A program made the translations under genes and the position numbers. From assembly GCF_003667565.1 (NCBI RefSeq), contig NZ_RCUX01000017.1:1-38103 (forward strand): a stretch of DNA of 38,103 bases. Direction: 5' to 3'. Below are positions 7,425 through 15,972 of the stretch, in pieces. The notes below the pieces were generated by a model. That model worked only from the letters and a program-made list of their open reading frames with translations. It was not told the origin of the DNA and made no database searches. Origin of the DNA: Mycetocola tolaasinivorans (GTDB taxonomy: Bacteria; Actinomycetota; Actinomycetes; Actinomycetales; Microbacteriaceae). Within the stretch, counting starts at the first letter, position 1, and the number at the start of each line of letters is the position of its first letter.

Positions 7425-8489
7425 ATGACTGAGCGTAATCCCGGGCGGGTAACCCTGGCCGAGGTGGCCGAGCGTGCCGGAGTATCGGCATCCACCGCCT
7501 CCCTCGCTTTTAGCGGCCGCGGACCGGTATCGGATCTCACCCGCGAACGCGTGATGGCCGCCGCGAGCGAGCTCAACTATGCCGGCCCGGACCCCCGCGG
7601 GCAGTCGCTGCGGCGCGGCACCAGCGGCATCGTCGGCGTGCTCATCGCCGATCGCATCGGGGTATCCTTCCGCGACCCGGTGCTGATCCAGACCCTCGAC
7701 GGTCTCGCCGATGAGATCCAGAAGATCGGTGCCTCACTACTGCTCATTCCCGAGCTGGATCGCGGCACCGCGGCCGTCGCGAACGCCCCCATCGACGCCC
7801 TGGTGCTGCTCTGCGTCGGCACCGAGGCGAGCGAAACCGCCCGCACCCTCGGCGGACGCGGCGTCCCCGTCGTGCAGATCGAGGGCCCGCCGAGCCCCGA
7901 AATGACGAGCGTGAACCTCGATAACTTCGGCGGTGGCCGGCTGGCAGCGGAGCACCTGGCGGCCCTCGGCCACACCCGCGTGGCCACCGTGACGCTCTCG
8001 GTGGATCGACACCGCGTCGTGGCGGCGCTGACCCCGGAGCGCGAGGCCACGGGAACCGTGGAGACCATGCTTGAGCGCCTGCGCGGAGCCCGCGAGGTGT
8101 ACCCCGAAATTACGGGCATGATCGCCGGAAGCAGCCGTGTGGAGGCCGGTCGGCTCGCGGCGCTGCGCCTCCTGGACGTACCCGCGGCTGAGCGCCCGAC
8201 GGCGATCATCGCGCAGAGTGACCTGATCGCCGTCGGCGTGATCACCGCGGCCGAGGAGCTGGGGCTGCGCGTGCCCGCCGACCTCAGCGTGGTGGGTTTT
8301 GACGGCATCCGAGTGGACGGCTTCGAGCGCCGCCTCACCACCGTGTGGCAGCCGGCGCACGCCAAGGGGCAGGCCGCGGGCCGCGCGGTACTCGCGCTGC
8401 TCGAGGGAGACGCCCGGGTCGTGCCCGCCGCCGATTTTGAGGTGAGGTTCGTGCTGGGAGACACGACGGGGCCGGTACCCGAGGTCTAG
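7425..8489 (+). CDS. LacI family transcriptional regulator
   Basis: DNA-binding repressor with an effector-sensing periplasmic-binding-protein fold. The N-terminal helix-turn-helix reads VTLAEVAERAGVSASTASLAFSG (residues 9-31), followed by hinge helix SLRRGTSGIVGVLIAD. The C-terminal half shows VNLDNFGGGRLAAEHLAALGH, PTAIIAQSDLIAVGVITAAEELGLRVPADLSVVGFDG and the closing AKGQAAGRAVLALLEG. The effector cannot be deduced. GGAG lies seven bases before the ATG. The divergent MFS gene and the palindrome between them make this a likely local repressor of that transporter and of itself. It ends 25 bp from the convergent MATE gene. Confidence 0.93.
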   Translation: MTERNPGRVTLAEVAERAGVSASTASLAFSGRGPVSDLTRERVMAAASELNYAGPDPRGQSLRRGTSGIVGVLIADRIGVSFRDPVLIQTLDGLADEIQKIGASLLLIPELDRGTAAVANAPIDALVLLCVGTEASETARTLGGRGVPVVQIEGPPSPEMTSVNLDNFGGGRLAAEHLAALGHTRVATVTLSVDRHRVVAALTPEREATGTVETMLERLRGAREVYPEITGMIAGSSRVEAGRLAALRLLDVPAAERPTAIIAQSDLIAVGVITAAEELGLRVPADLSVVGFDGIRVDGFERRLTTVWQPAHAKGQAAGRAVLALLEGDARVVPAADFEVRFVLGDTTGPVPEV

Positions 8490-8514
8490 GCAGCCGTGGC
8501 TGAGGGTCGTATCG

Positions 8515-9837
8515 CTAGGCCGGAACCACCCCGGTGCGCATCCAGCGCTCGCCGCGGGCGCGCAATCCGAGCGTGACCGCCCGCGCGGCGATATACCCGA
8601 TCGTGAACGCGCCGGTGAGCCATGTGAGGCCCTCGGGTCCGCTCACGCCGAGTAGCCTGGTCCCGGCCAGGATCGCGAGGAAGCAGGCGAGGTTTACCAC
8701 GCCGGTGAGGGCCAGGTAGCGGGCATCACCGGCACCGATGAGCACCCCGTCAAGAACGAAGACCACGCCCGCGAGGGGTGCGCCGATGGCGAGCACCACG
8801 AGGCTCGGTGAGATCATGGCGGCCAGCGCGGGGTCGGTGGTGAAGGCACGGCCGATGACACCGGAAGCTAGGGCAACGGGGAGGCCGAGCACCAGGCCCG
8901 ATCCGATACCCCACTGCACGCAGCGGCGCAGCACGCGGCGTACAAACGCGACGTCCCCGGCCCCGAGCCCGCGCCCGACGAGGGCCTGCGCGGCAATAGC
9001 GAGGGCGTCCAGCGCAAACGCGAGCGTGCTGAACAGGGTCATGACGATTTGGAAGCCGGCGAGCTCGGGATCCCCGAGGGCAGCGGCCGTGGCGATCGCG
9101 AACAGCATTGCGGCGCGCAGGCTCGCGGTGCGCAGCAGCAGCCATCCGCCGGCGCGGGCAGATCCGCGCACCCCGGCGAGGGAGGGCCGTACGCGTGCGC
9201 CAACTCGACGTGCATGGCGGGCGATAACCAGCAGGTAGGCCAGCACCATCAGCCACTGGGCGATGACGGTACCGAGGGCCGAACCGGCGATGCCCAGCCC
9301 GGCCGGATAGATGAGGACAAAATTCAGCCCCGCGTTGAGGGCGAAGCCGATTCCGGCGACCCAGAGCGGCGTGATCGTGTCCTGTAGGCCGCGCAGCAGA
9401 CCGGTCGCGGCGAAGACCAGCAGCATCGCCGGAATGCCCGCCATCGAGACGGCGAGATACTGCTCGGCGGCCGCGCTCGCGGCACCCTGCGCCCCGAACT
9501 GGGCGATCACCCACGGGGTCAGCAGCACGCCCAGCGCGCCGATCACCACCCCGAGGCCGAGCGCGAGCCAGAGGCCGTCGATGCCCACCGAAACGGCGCC
9601 GCGGGGGTCGCCGGCCCCGATGCGACGGGCGACCGCGGGGGTGGTCGCGTAGGCGAGGAACACCATCAGACCGATCAGCGTCTGAAGGACGGCCCCGGCC
9701 AGACCCAACCCGGCCAACTCGGCCACACCCAGGTGGCCCACCATCGCGGTGTCCGTCAGCAGGAAGAGCGGCTCGGCGATGAGCGCACCCAGCGCGGGAA
9801 CCGCGAGATGGAGGATAGAGCGATTGAGTGAGGCCAC
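8515..9837 (-). CDS. MATE family efflux transporter (DinF-like)
   Basis: Multidrug and toxin extrusion antiporter of about 12 membrane helices, 440 residues. The first helix region SILHLAVPALGALIAEPLFLLTDTAMVGHLG is diagnostic of the DinF branch of MATE, and the second half repeats the fold (LRTASLRAAMLFAIATAAALG, AAQALVGRGLGAGD). Substrate unknown. The frame opens with GTG CGG GTG; the second GTG (9837) is preferred because TAACGT lies exactly 6 nt before it and directly abuts the first GTG. It diverges from the M13 peptidase gene by about 110 bp, and both appear to have leaderless promoters. Confidence 0.92.
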   Translation of the reverse strand: MASLNRSILHLAVPALGALIAEPLFLLTDTAMVGHLGVAELAGLGLAGAVLQTLIGLMVFLAYATTPAVARRIGAGDPRGAVSVGIDGLWLALGLGVVIGALGVLLTPWVIAQFGAQGAASAAAEQYLAVSMAGIPAMLLVFAATGLLRGLQDTITPLWVAGIGFALNAGLNFVLIYPAGLGIAGSALGTVIAQWLMVLAYLLVIARHARRVGARVRPSLAGVRGSARAGGWLLLRTASLRAAMLFAIATAAALGDPELAGFQIVMTLFSTLAFALDALAIAAQALVGRGLGAGDVAFVRRVLRRCVQWGIGSGLVLGLPVALASGVIGRAFTTDPALAAMISPSLVVLAIGAPLAGVVFVLDGVLIGAGDARYLALTGVVNLACFLAILAGTRLLGVSGPEGLTWLTGAFTIGYIAARAVTLGLRARGERWMRTGVVPA

Positions 9838-9843
9838 CCGCAC

Positions 9844-9849
9844 ACGTTA
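9844..9849 (-). promoter_or_regulatory. -10 box TAACGT, leaderless arrangement (MATE gene)
   Basis: TAACGT is followed by 6 nt and then the GTG at 9837. This spacing moves the likely start two codons inside the longest frame. Confidence 0.45.
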
Positions 9850-9933
9850 CGCGAAACCCGCACAAAACCCCAGAAAGCTGAAAGCGTGACGGACTTTGAT
9901 GACGGAACCGACCACCCGACGGCCAGTCTGGTT

Positions 9934-9939
9934 TACCCT
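9934..9939 (+). promoter_or_regulatory. -10 box TACCCT, leaderless arrangement
   Basis: TACCCT-GGAGAG-ATG. GGAG resembles a Shine-Dalgarno sequence but lies only two bases from the ATG, too close for normal use; a leaderless message starting at 9946 is the simpler reading. Confidence 0.55.
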
Positions 9940-9945
9940 GGAGAG

Positions 9946-11922
9946 ATGACGTCACCTACCCCGCGCTCCGGCATCGCTCTCGACGACCTCAACCCCGATA
10001 TTCGCCCCCAGGACGACCTCTATCGGCACACCAATGGGCGCTGGCTCGAGCGCACCGAGATCCCCGCGGATAAGTCCCGCTGGGGCTCGTTCTCGGTGCT
10101 CGCAGAGGAGGCCGAGGAGGCCGTGCGCACCATCATCGAGGACTCCCGCGCCGCCGAGGCCGGAACCACCGCCCGCAAGGTGGGAGACCTCTACACGAGC
10201 TTCCTCGCCGAGGAGCGCATCGAGGCCCTGGGTGCCACTCCGCTGGCCGGCGAGCTCGCCCGGGTGGATGCCATCGCCACGATCGCAGACTTCGCCCGCG
10301 TCTCCGGAGAGCTGGACCGCGCGGGCGTCGGCGGGTTCTTTGGTCTCTGGGTTGATAATGACCCGGGCAACCCCGAGCGCTACCTGGTCATGGTTCAGCA
10401 GTCCGGCATCAGCCTGCCGGACGAGAGCTACTTCCGCGAGGAGCGCTTCGCCGCGATCCGCGAGGCCTACCTCGGCCACATCGAGCGCCTGCTGGCCCTC
10501 GCCGGGCTCGACGCCGCGGCCGAGCGTGCCGCCCGCGTTTTCGACCTCGAAACCCGCATCGCCGCCGCCCACTGGGACAACGTGGCCGCCCGTGACAGCC
10601 AGGCGCAGTACAACCTGCTCAAGTGGCCCGCTGTGCGCGAGCTGTTTGCCGGTGCGGGGGATGTCACCCTGCTCGATGCCTGGGCCGCGGGCCTCGCCGC
10701 ACCCGACGGTGCGCTCGCCGAGGTTGTCGTGCGTCAGCCGAGCTTCGTGGAGGGCATCGCCGCACTCCTGACCACCGAAAACCTCGACGCCTGGACCGAC
10801 TGGCTGCGCTGGAAGATCATCCACGGCGGTGCCGCCTACCTCTCCACCGCATTTGTGGAGGAAAACTTCGACTTTTACGGCCGCACCCTGTCGGGTGTTC
10901 CCGAGATTCGCGAGCGTTGGAAGCGCGGCGTCTCCCTCGTGGAGGGCCTGCTCGGTGAGGCCGTCGGTCAGGAGTACGTGGCCCGCCACTTCCCGGCCGA
11001 ATCGAAGTCGCAGATGGATGTCCTCGTCAAGCACCTCGAGGCCGCCTATCAGAACTCCATTTCGGCGCTCGAGTGGATGGGCCCGGAAACCCGGGAGCGC
11101 GCGCTCGAAAAGCTGAGCAAGTTCACGCCGAAGATCGGTTTCCCGGATCGCTGGCGCGACTACTCCAACCTCGTCGTGAGCGCGGGTGACCTGGTTGCGA
11201 ACATTCGCGCGGGCGCCGCGTTCGAGTTTGATCGCGAGCTCGCCAAGATCGGTAAGCCGATCGATCGCGACGAGTGGTTCATGACCCCGCAGACGATCAA
11301 CGCCTACTACAACCCGGGCTTTAACGAGATCGTGTTCCCCGCGGCCATCCTCCAGTACCCGTTCTTCGACGCCGGCCGTGACGCCGCGGCAAACTACGGC
11401 GCGATCGGCGCGGTCATCGGCCACGAGATCGGCCACGGATTCGACGACCAGGGCTCCCGCTATGACGGTGACGGCAAGCTCACCGACTGGTGGACCGAGG
11501 CCGACCGCGCGGCATTCGAGGAGCGCACCACCTCCCTGATCGAGCAGTACAACGCCCTCGCGCCCGCGCAGGTGCCGGATCACCACGTCAACGGCGCCCT
11601 CACCATCGGCGAAAACATTGGCGACCTCGGCGGCCTCTCGATCGCCTGGCAGGCCTATCTGCTCTCCCTTGAGGGCGTCGAGCCCGAGGTAATCGATGGC
11701 CTGACCGGCGCGCAGCGCTTCTTCCTGTCCTGGGCGCAGGCCTGGGCACAGCTCTCGCGAGACGAGGAGGCGATTCGCCTGCTCGCCACCGATCCGCACT
11801 CGCCCAACGAGTTCCGCTGCAACCAGATTGTGCGTAACATCGACGAGTTCTACACCGCGTTTGACGTACGCGAGGGCGATGCCCTCTGGCTTGCACCCGC
11901 CCAGCGGGTTACCATCTGGTGA
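9946..11922 (+). CDS. M13 family metallopeptidase (PepO/neprilysin-like)
   Basis: Zinc endopeptidase cutting oligopeptides. The zinc motif HEIGHGFDDQGSRYDGDG and the second motif GENIGDLGG supply two His and a Glu ligand and the supporting Asp. Other family blocks are present: NAYYNPGFNEIVFPAAILQYPFF before the zinc site, and RCNQIVRNIDEFYTAFDV near the C-terminus, ending in the customary Trp. The long N-terminal half is helical. No signal peptide or membrane helix is seen, so the 658-residue enzyme is probably cytoplasmic, as for other actinobacterial members. ATG at 9946 is chosen over an upstream ATG (9886) by the -10 spacing. It overlaps the next gene by four bases. Confidence 0.95.
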   Translation: MTSPTPRSGIALDDLNPDIRPQDDLYRHTNGRWLERTEIPADKSRWGSFSVLAEEAEEAVRTIIEDSRAAEAGTTARKVGDLYTSFLAEERIEALGATPLAGELARVDAIATIADFARVSGELDRAGVGGFFGLWVDNDPGNPERYLVMVQQSGISLPDESYFREERFAAIREAYLGHIERLLALAGLDAAAERAARVFDLETRIAAAHWDNVAARDSQAQYNLLKWPAVRELFAGAGDVTLLDAWAAGLAAPDGALAEVVVRQPSFVEGIAALLTTENLDAWTDWLRWKIIHGGAAYLSTAFVEENFDFYGRTLSGVPEIRERWKRGVSLVEGLLGEAVGQEYVARHFPAESKSQMDVLVKHLEAAYQNSISALEWMGPETRERALEKLSKFTPKIGFPDRWRDYSNLVVSAGDLVANIRAGAAFEFDRELAKIGKPIDRDEWFMTPQTINAYYNPGFNEIVFPAAILQYPFFDAGRDAAANYGAIGAVIGHEIGHGFDDQGSRYDGDGKLTDWWTEADRAAFEERTTSLIEQYNALAPAQVPDHHVNGALTIGENIGDLGGLSIAWQAYLLSLEGVEPEVIDGLTGAQRFFLSWAQAWAQLSRDEEAIRLLATDPHSPNEFRCNQIVRNIDEFYTAFDVREGDALWLAPAQRVTIW

Positions 11923-13010
11923 CCATGGAATCCAGCCGGCACGACGCGCAGGGCACGGGGGCATCCACTCCCGGGCGTGCTCGGCGCGCCTCGTCGGCAG
12001 CCCCCGACACCCCGGTTGTCTCGGGCCGCTCGGCCGGTTCCGCACGCTCGGGAAACGCCTCGGGGCACCGCCGCCGAGAGATCGATCACGGCCACCCGGG
12101 TGCCGAGGCACCGGGCGGCGAGCGTCGCGGCCAGCGTCGCGGGCAGCGGGAAAACCCCGCGGCCGGGCAGCGTGGTTCGGGAGCGGGTACCCGCCCCCTT
12201 TTCACCCGATCGCTGCGGGTGCTGGAGCGCATGGTGCACGCCGATATGCGGGTGTCCGCGCGCGTAAGTGATCTCGAAACCGGCGCACCGCTGCTGCGGG
12301 TCGACGACTACGTGGTTTCGCAGATCGGTTCGCTGGGTCGCATCCTGCTGCTCATCGAGGCCGCCGATCGATCCGAACGCGGTGAGAACACGGACATCCT
12401 CCGTGAGGACTCCGACTTCGCCGAGGGCCCCGGTATCTGGCAGCACCTCGAGCGCAGCACCCTCTCCCTGCCCGATGCGGCCGCGCTGCTCGCCGGCAGC
12501 GGCGATCACACCGCGGGGAATGCGCTGCTGCGTGAGTTTGGCCTCGACACCATCTCGGCCCGTGCCGAATCGTTGCGCCTGCGCAACACCGTACTGAGAG
12601 ACGGCGTGAGTCGGCGCGCCGATTCGGGTACCCGTGCCGCGGTGTCGCGCTCCACCATGACCGAGCTCAGCGAGCTGATCTGGCACCTGGAACGCGGCGA
12701 AATCGTGAGCCCGGAGGTGTCCGCACGCGTGCTGCGCTGGCTGGGGAGCGGAAGCTATCCCGGATCCGTGGTGGGCGCGCTCGGACTCGATCCGGGCCTG
12801 CGTGGCGGCGTGCGCTTCGGTATTGGCGGCTACGCCCTGGCCTCCCGAGAACTCGGTCTGCGTGCCGAGACGGGCGTGGTGCGGGGGCCCTCCGCGAGCG
12901 TGTGTTTCGCCCTGAAGGTCGCGTTCCGCGAGAACGACGCCACCTCGGGCTTTGCCGTGCAGCAGGCGCTGCGCGAAATTGGACTCGAGATTCTCGACTT
13001 TGTGAGCTAG
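11919..13010 (+). CDS. Class A beta-lactamase-fold protein with degenerate active site
   Basis: Residues 1-92 are disordered and rich in Arg, Gly and Ser. Residues 93-363 follow the order of a class A beta-lactamase-type serine hydrolase: YVVSQIGSLGRILLLIEAAD (where Ser-x-x-Lys is expected), TLSLPDAAALLAGSGDHTAGNALLREFG (where Ser-Asp-Asn is expected), and RSTMTELSELIWHLERGEIVSPE. The catalytic Ser138 may remain, but the Lys is Arg141, Ser-Asn of SDN are Gly and His, and the Lys-Thr-Gly strand reads GIGG. It is therefore probably non-catalytic. No signal peptide is present, unlike true beta-lactamases. The GTG start at 11919 overlaps the peptidase stop (GTGA), implying coupled translation; an ATG at 11925 is the alternative. 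Confidence 0.68.
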   Translation: MTMESSRHDAQGTGASTPGRARRASSAAPDTPVVSGRSAGSARSGNASGHRRREIDHGHPGAEAPGGERRGQRRGQRENPAAGQRGSGAGTRPLFTRSLRVLERMVHADMRVSARVSDLETGAPLLRVDDYVVSQIGSLGRILLLIEAADRSERGENTDILREDSDFAEGPGIWQHLERSTLSLPDAAALLAGSGDHTAGNALLREFGLDTISARAESLRLRNTVLRDGVSRRADSGTRAAVSRSTMTELSELIWHLERGEIVSPEVSARVLRWLGSGSYPGSVVGALGLDPGLRGGVRFGIGGYALASRELGLRAETGVVRGPSASVCFALKVAFRENDATSGFAVQQALREIGLEILDFVS

Positions 13011-13022
13011 CTCGCCCCACCA

Positions 13023-13069
13023 AAAACGGCGGTGCCCCACGGATCAGATCCGTGGGGCACCGCCGTTTT
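13023..13069. terminator. Bidirectional terminator, 22-bp perfect hairpin
   Basis: Arms 13023-13044 and 13048-13069 pair perfectly around loop CAG, with A and T runs at the ends so that it works on both strands. It separates the convergent serine-hydrolase-like and TPR genes. Confidence 0.92.
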
Positions 13070-13077
13070 GGACGGGG

Positions 13078-15909
13078 CTACTGCTCCGCGCGGGCGCGGG
13101 CCGCGGCGGCCTCCGCGTGCCGGCCCAGCTGCTCGAGCAGCGCGCCGAGTTCGAGGTTGAGCCCGATAAACGCGGGGCTCCCCTCGGGCAGACGCTCGAT
13201 CGACGCGGTGTACAGCGACACCGCCTCCTCCTCGCGGCCGGACTGGGTGAGTACGCGGGCCACAAACAGCTCACTCATCGCCGCGTTGCCCTCATCGCCG
13301 CAGTCGGAGTAGGCGTCGGCCGCGGTGAGTGCGGCCTGGATGGCCTCCTCGTTTCGGCCGAGCGACCCGAGCGCGCGGGCACGGGAGTCGGTGACGTCGG
13401 CGATGAGCCAGTCGGCCCCGCGTTCGCGGGCGAACTCCAACACGGCGTCGAGATCGGCGAGGCCGGCCTCGTCTCCGTGGTTGGCGCGGGTCTGGCCGAG
13501 GCGGTGTCGCGCGGCGGCGGCGAGATCGGCATCCTCGGTCTTCTGCGCGTTGGCGAGGGCCGCCTCGAGAATCTCGATGGCCTCGGGATCGTTGAACCCG
13601 TTGCACAGCTGGCCCAGGAGGATCCCCGCGCGGGCGGAGAGCTCGGCTGCCTCACCCTCATCGGCGAGCTCGATGGCCCGGCTGAACGCACCGTAGGCGA
13701 GGCCGTTCTCGTCCGCACCCTGCGCGGCCTGCGCGAGCCAGAACAGGGTTTCGGCGCGGGCCGCGGGCGGGGCCTCGGCGGCCTCCTCGGCGCGGTAGGC
13801 CTCGTCGAGGTTCTCGGTTGCGGACTCAAATGCGCCGGCGTTCAGCTGGTAGCGGCCGAGCAGGAAGCGCAGCCCGATCAGCTGCGCCGATTCGGCACGC
13901 TGGGCGAGGTCGATCGCATACTCGATCCGGGCGGCAGCCTCACCGGGGCGCTCATCATCGTTGAGCAGGTTGGCGGCGAGCTGGGCGGCCTGGATCGTGT
14001 TTTCGCGGTTGGTCCCGCGGGCGGTACGGGCCAGCAGCTCATCGGCGAGGGGGATCCCGGCGCGCGGGGTGCCCATCATGCCGTGAATCTGGGCGCGCAG
14101 ACGCAGGGCCTGCATTCGCACGTGCGGGGCACCCTCGGCATCCAGCAGGGCGTCCAGGTGCGTCGCCGCGCCCTCGGCATTCTCGGTGTACAGCAGGGTG
14201 AATGCGGCCAGCGTCCGGGCCGATTCCAGCAGGCGCTTCGGCCCCTGCTCGGCGAGGGCGAGGGCCTCAATCGCGATGGGCAGGGCCTCCGCGGGGCGCT
14301 GGGTGCGCATCCGCAGATCGGCGATCACGAACAGCAGGTCGAGGACGACCTCGGTCGGGGCCCCGGCCACGCGGGCCCGCTCGAGCTCCGCGAGCAGCGA
14401 GTCCTCATCCTCGGCGGTTGCGGTCGAGAACATCAGCAGGCCGAAGCGCTCCTCGAGATCCGCCTGCTCACCGTGACCGCTGGTGCGCAGCTCGGCGATG
14501 CGCTCGGTGAGCGCGCTTCGTGCGCCCTCCTCCTGCTCGGCGGCGATGAGGGTCTGGATGACGCAGCTGTAGAGGCGCACGCGCGACTCCGCGTCGCCAT
14601 CCTGCACCGCGAGGCCCTGATCCACGGCCGCGAGCACCGCGGCCCGATCCTCCTCGAACATCGCGGTCTGGGCGCGGAGCAGCCAGTCGGCGGTGGTGAC
14701 CGGTGCGGCGTCCTCCGGGCGTTCCAGGGCGCTCGGCGGGGTGAACCGCTCGGCCGAGATCGGCAGGTCATAGTGCTCGCCCGCCAGCAGGCGGGCGCGC
14801 GCGATCCGGTCGCTAAACGCGGTGTTACCGTTGCGGGCGTTGAACTCGGCGGCGATCTCCTCGGCCCCGGCCCAGAGGGCCGCTGCGAGGGATTCGGCGG
14901 TGGGCTGCTCGCCCAGGTTTTCTCCCAGTAGCGCGGCGAGGTCGGCATTCTGGGCACCACGGATCGGGGTGGATCCGGCGCCGGCGCGGGTCACCGAGTC
15001 GAGGAACACGGCGAGTGAGACACGGGCCGAGAAGATGAGCATGCGGTTCAGCGGGTCGACCGTGAGATCCCGCAGGAGACGCTCGAGGATCGACAGGCCG
15101 CGCGACTCGTTTCCGGTGACGGCGCAGAACACCAGGTGGTCGGCAACCATCGCCAGGCCATCCGGCGAGTGCCGGGCGACCCGGTAGCTGCGCAGGTGCA
15201 CGGCCCGGGCCTCATCCAGGCGGCCGGCACGCAGCAGGGCGAGCAGCGAGTTTGCCTCGACCGACTCGGGCTCCTCACCGCAGGTCAGGCCCTGCTCCAT
15301 GATCTCGTCAAAGAGCGCCAGCGCGGTGTCTTCCTGGCCGATGAGGCGGAAGTAGGCGGCGTCCTCGGCACGCACGCAGGCCTCACAGTGGCTGTAGTCA
15401 TCGCGCGGGATCAGTTCGCGTTCGTCGCGGAAGCGGCCCGCGGCCACGAGGTTGCCGGTGTCCATCGCGGTAGAGAAGCGGCTCTGCAGCACGCCCGACT
15501 GGCTCACCCCCGCGCGGCGGTAGCGCTCGGACATGTCCGCGTGAATCGCGTCGAGCTGGCTGAGCGGGAACGCGGGGTTCGAGGCCACGCGGCCGGCCAT
15601 CCACTTGTACTGGAACAGCAGGTCGTTTCCGCCGCCCACCTCGTTGGGGAACCGGACCGGATCCTGGTCGAACTTACCGACGCACCAGCCAAAGGCGGCC
15701 AGCATCGCATCGGTGTCGCCGGTCATGTGGGCCGAGGAGGTCAGGCGCATGCGTGCCTGGTAGGCGCGCTCCTCATCGCCGGCCTCGTCGGCCAGCGTGA
15801 TGGCCTGGTCGATCAGGGCGCGCTCGCGCGGGCCGATCGGGGTGATGTCGATTTCGTCCAGCAGCTCATCGATCCGCTCGGCGGCGGAACCATTGTGCGG
15901 TGTGCTCAT
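13078..15909 (-). CDS. Large tetratricopeptide-repeat protein
   Basis: A 943-residue soluble protein made almost entirely of helix pairs with TPR-type spacing, for example AYQARMRLTSSAHMTGDTDA near the start and the regular LA..AG.LLGQL, AARHRLGQTRANHGDEAG and LGRNEEAIQAALTAADAYSD blocks in the C-terminal third. No enzymatic domain, signal peptide or membrane helix is visible. TPR arrays bind partner proteins. ATG at 15909 is chosen because AGAAGGAGA precedes it at ideal spacing; the frame also opens nine codons earlier without such a site. It follows the HSP90-family gene by 63 bp on the same strand, so the two are probably co-transcribed and may form a chaperone complex; that is inference. 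Confidence 0.85.
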   Translation of the reverse strand: MSTPHNGSAAERIDELLDEIDITPIGPRERALIDQAITLADEAGDEERAYQARMRLTSSAHMTGDTDAMLAAFGWCVGKFDQDPVRFPNEVGGGNDLLFQYKWMAGRVASNPAFPLSQLDAIHADMSERYRRAGVSQSGVLQSRFSTAMDTGNLVAAGRFRDERELIPRDDYSHCEACVRAEDAAYFRLIGQEDTALALFDEIMEQGLTCGEEPESVEANSLLALLRAGRLDEARAVHLRSYRVARHSPDGLAMVADHLVFCAVTGNESRGLSILERLLRDLTVDPLNRMLIFSARVSLAVFLDSVTRAGAGSTPIRGAQNADLAALLGENLGEQPTAESLAAALWAGAEEIAAEFNARNGNTAFSDRIARARLLAGEHYDLPISAERFTPPSALERPEDAAPVTTADWLLRAQTAMFEEDRAAVLAAVDQGLAVQDGDAESRVRLYSCVIQTLIAAEQEEGARSALTERIAELRTSGHGEQADLEERFGLLMFSTATAEDEDSLLAELERARVAGAPTEVVLDLLFVIADLRMRTQRPAEALPIAIEALALAEQGPKRLLESARTLAAFTLLYTENAEGAATHLDALLDAEGAPHVRMQALRLRAQIHGMMGTPRAGIPLADELLARTARGTNRENTIQAAQLAANLLNDDERPGEAAARIEYAIDLAQRAESAQLIGLRFLLGRYQLNAGAFESATENLDEAYRAEEAAEAPPAARAETLFWLAQAAQGADENGLAYGAFSRAIELADEGEAAELSARAGILLGQLCNGFNDPEAIEILEAALANAQKTEDADLAAAARHRLGQTRANHGDEAGLADLDAVLEFARERGADWLIADVTDSRARALGSLGRNEEAIQAALTAADAYSDCGDEGNAAMSELFVARVLTQSGREEEAVSLYTASIERLPEGSPAFIGLNLELGALLEQLGRHAEAAAARARAEQ

Positions 15910-15972
15910 GCGGGGTCTCCTTCTCCGGGTCGCCATCGGTGCACGGGTGGGGCTCCGATGACGGGGTGGTGT

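Noticed and set aside
9886..9945. Earlier start for the M13 peptidase
   Set aside because: The 20 extra residues are not family-like, and a -10 box 6 nt before 9946 points to the later ATG.
9952..12111. 719-residue minus-strand open frame
   Set aside because: Antisense to the M13 peptidase gene, which has intact zinc motifs; no family signature in the shadow frame.
13117..14931. 604-residue plus-strand open frame
   Set aside because: Antisense to the TPR gene; Gly/Leu/Arg-rich composition and no recognisable motif.
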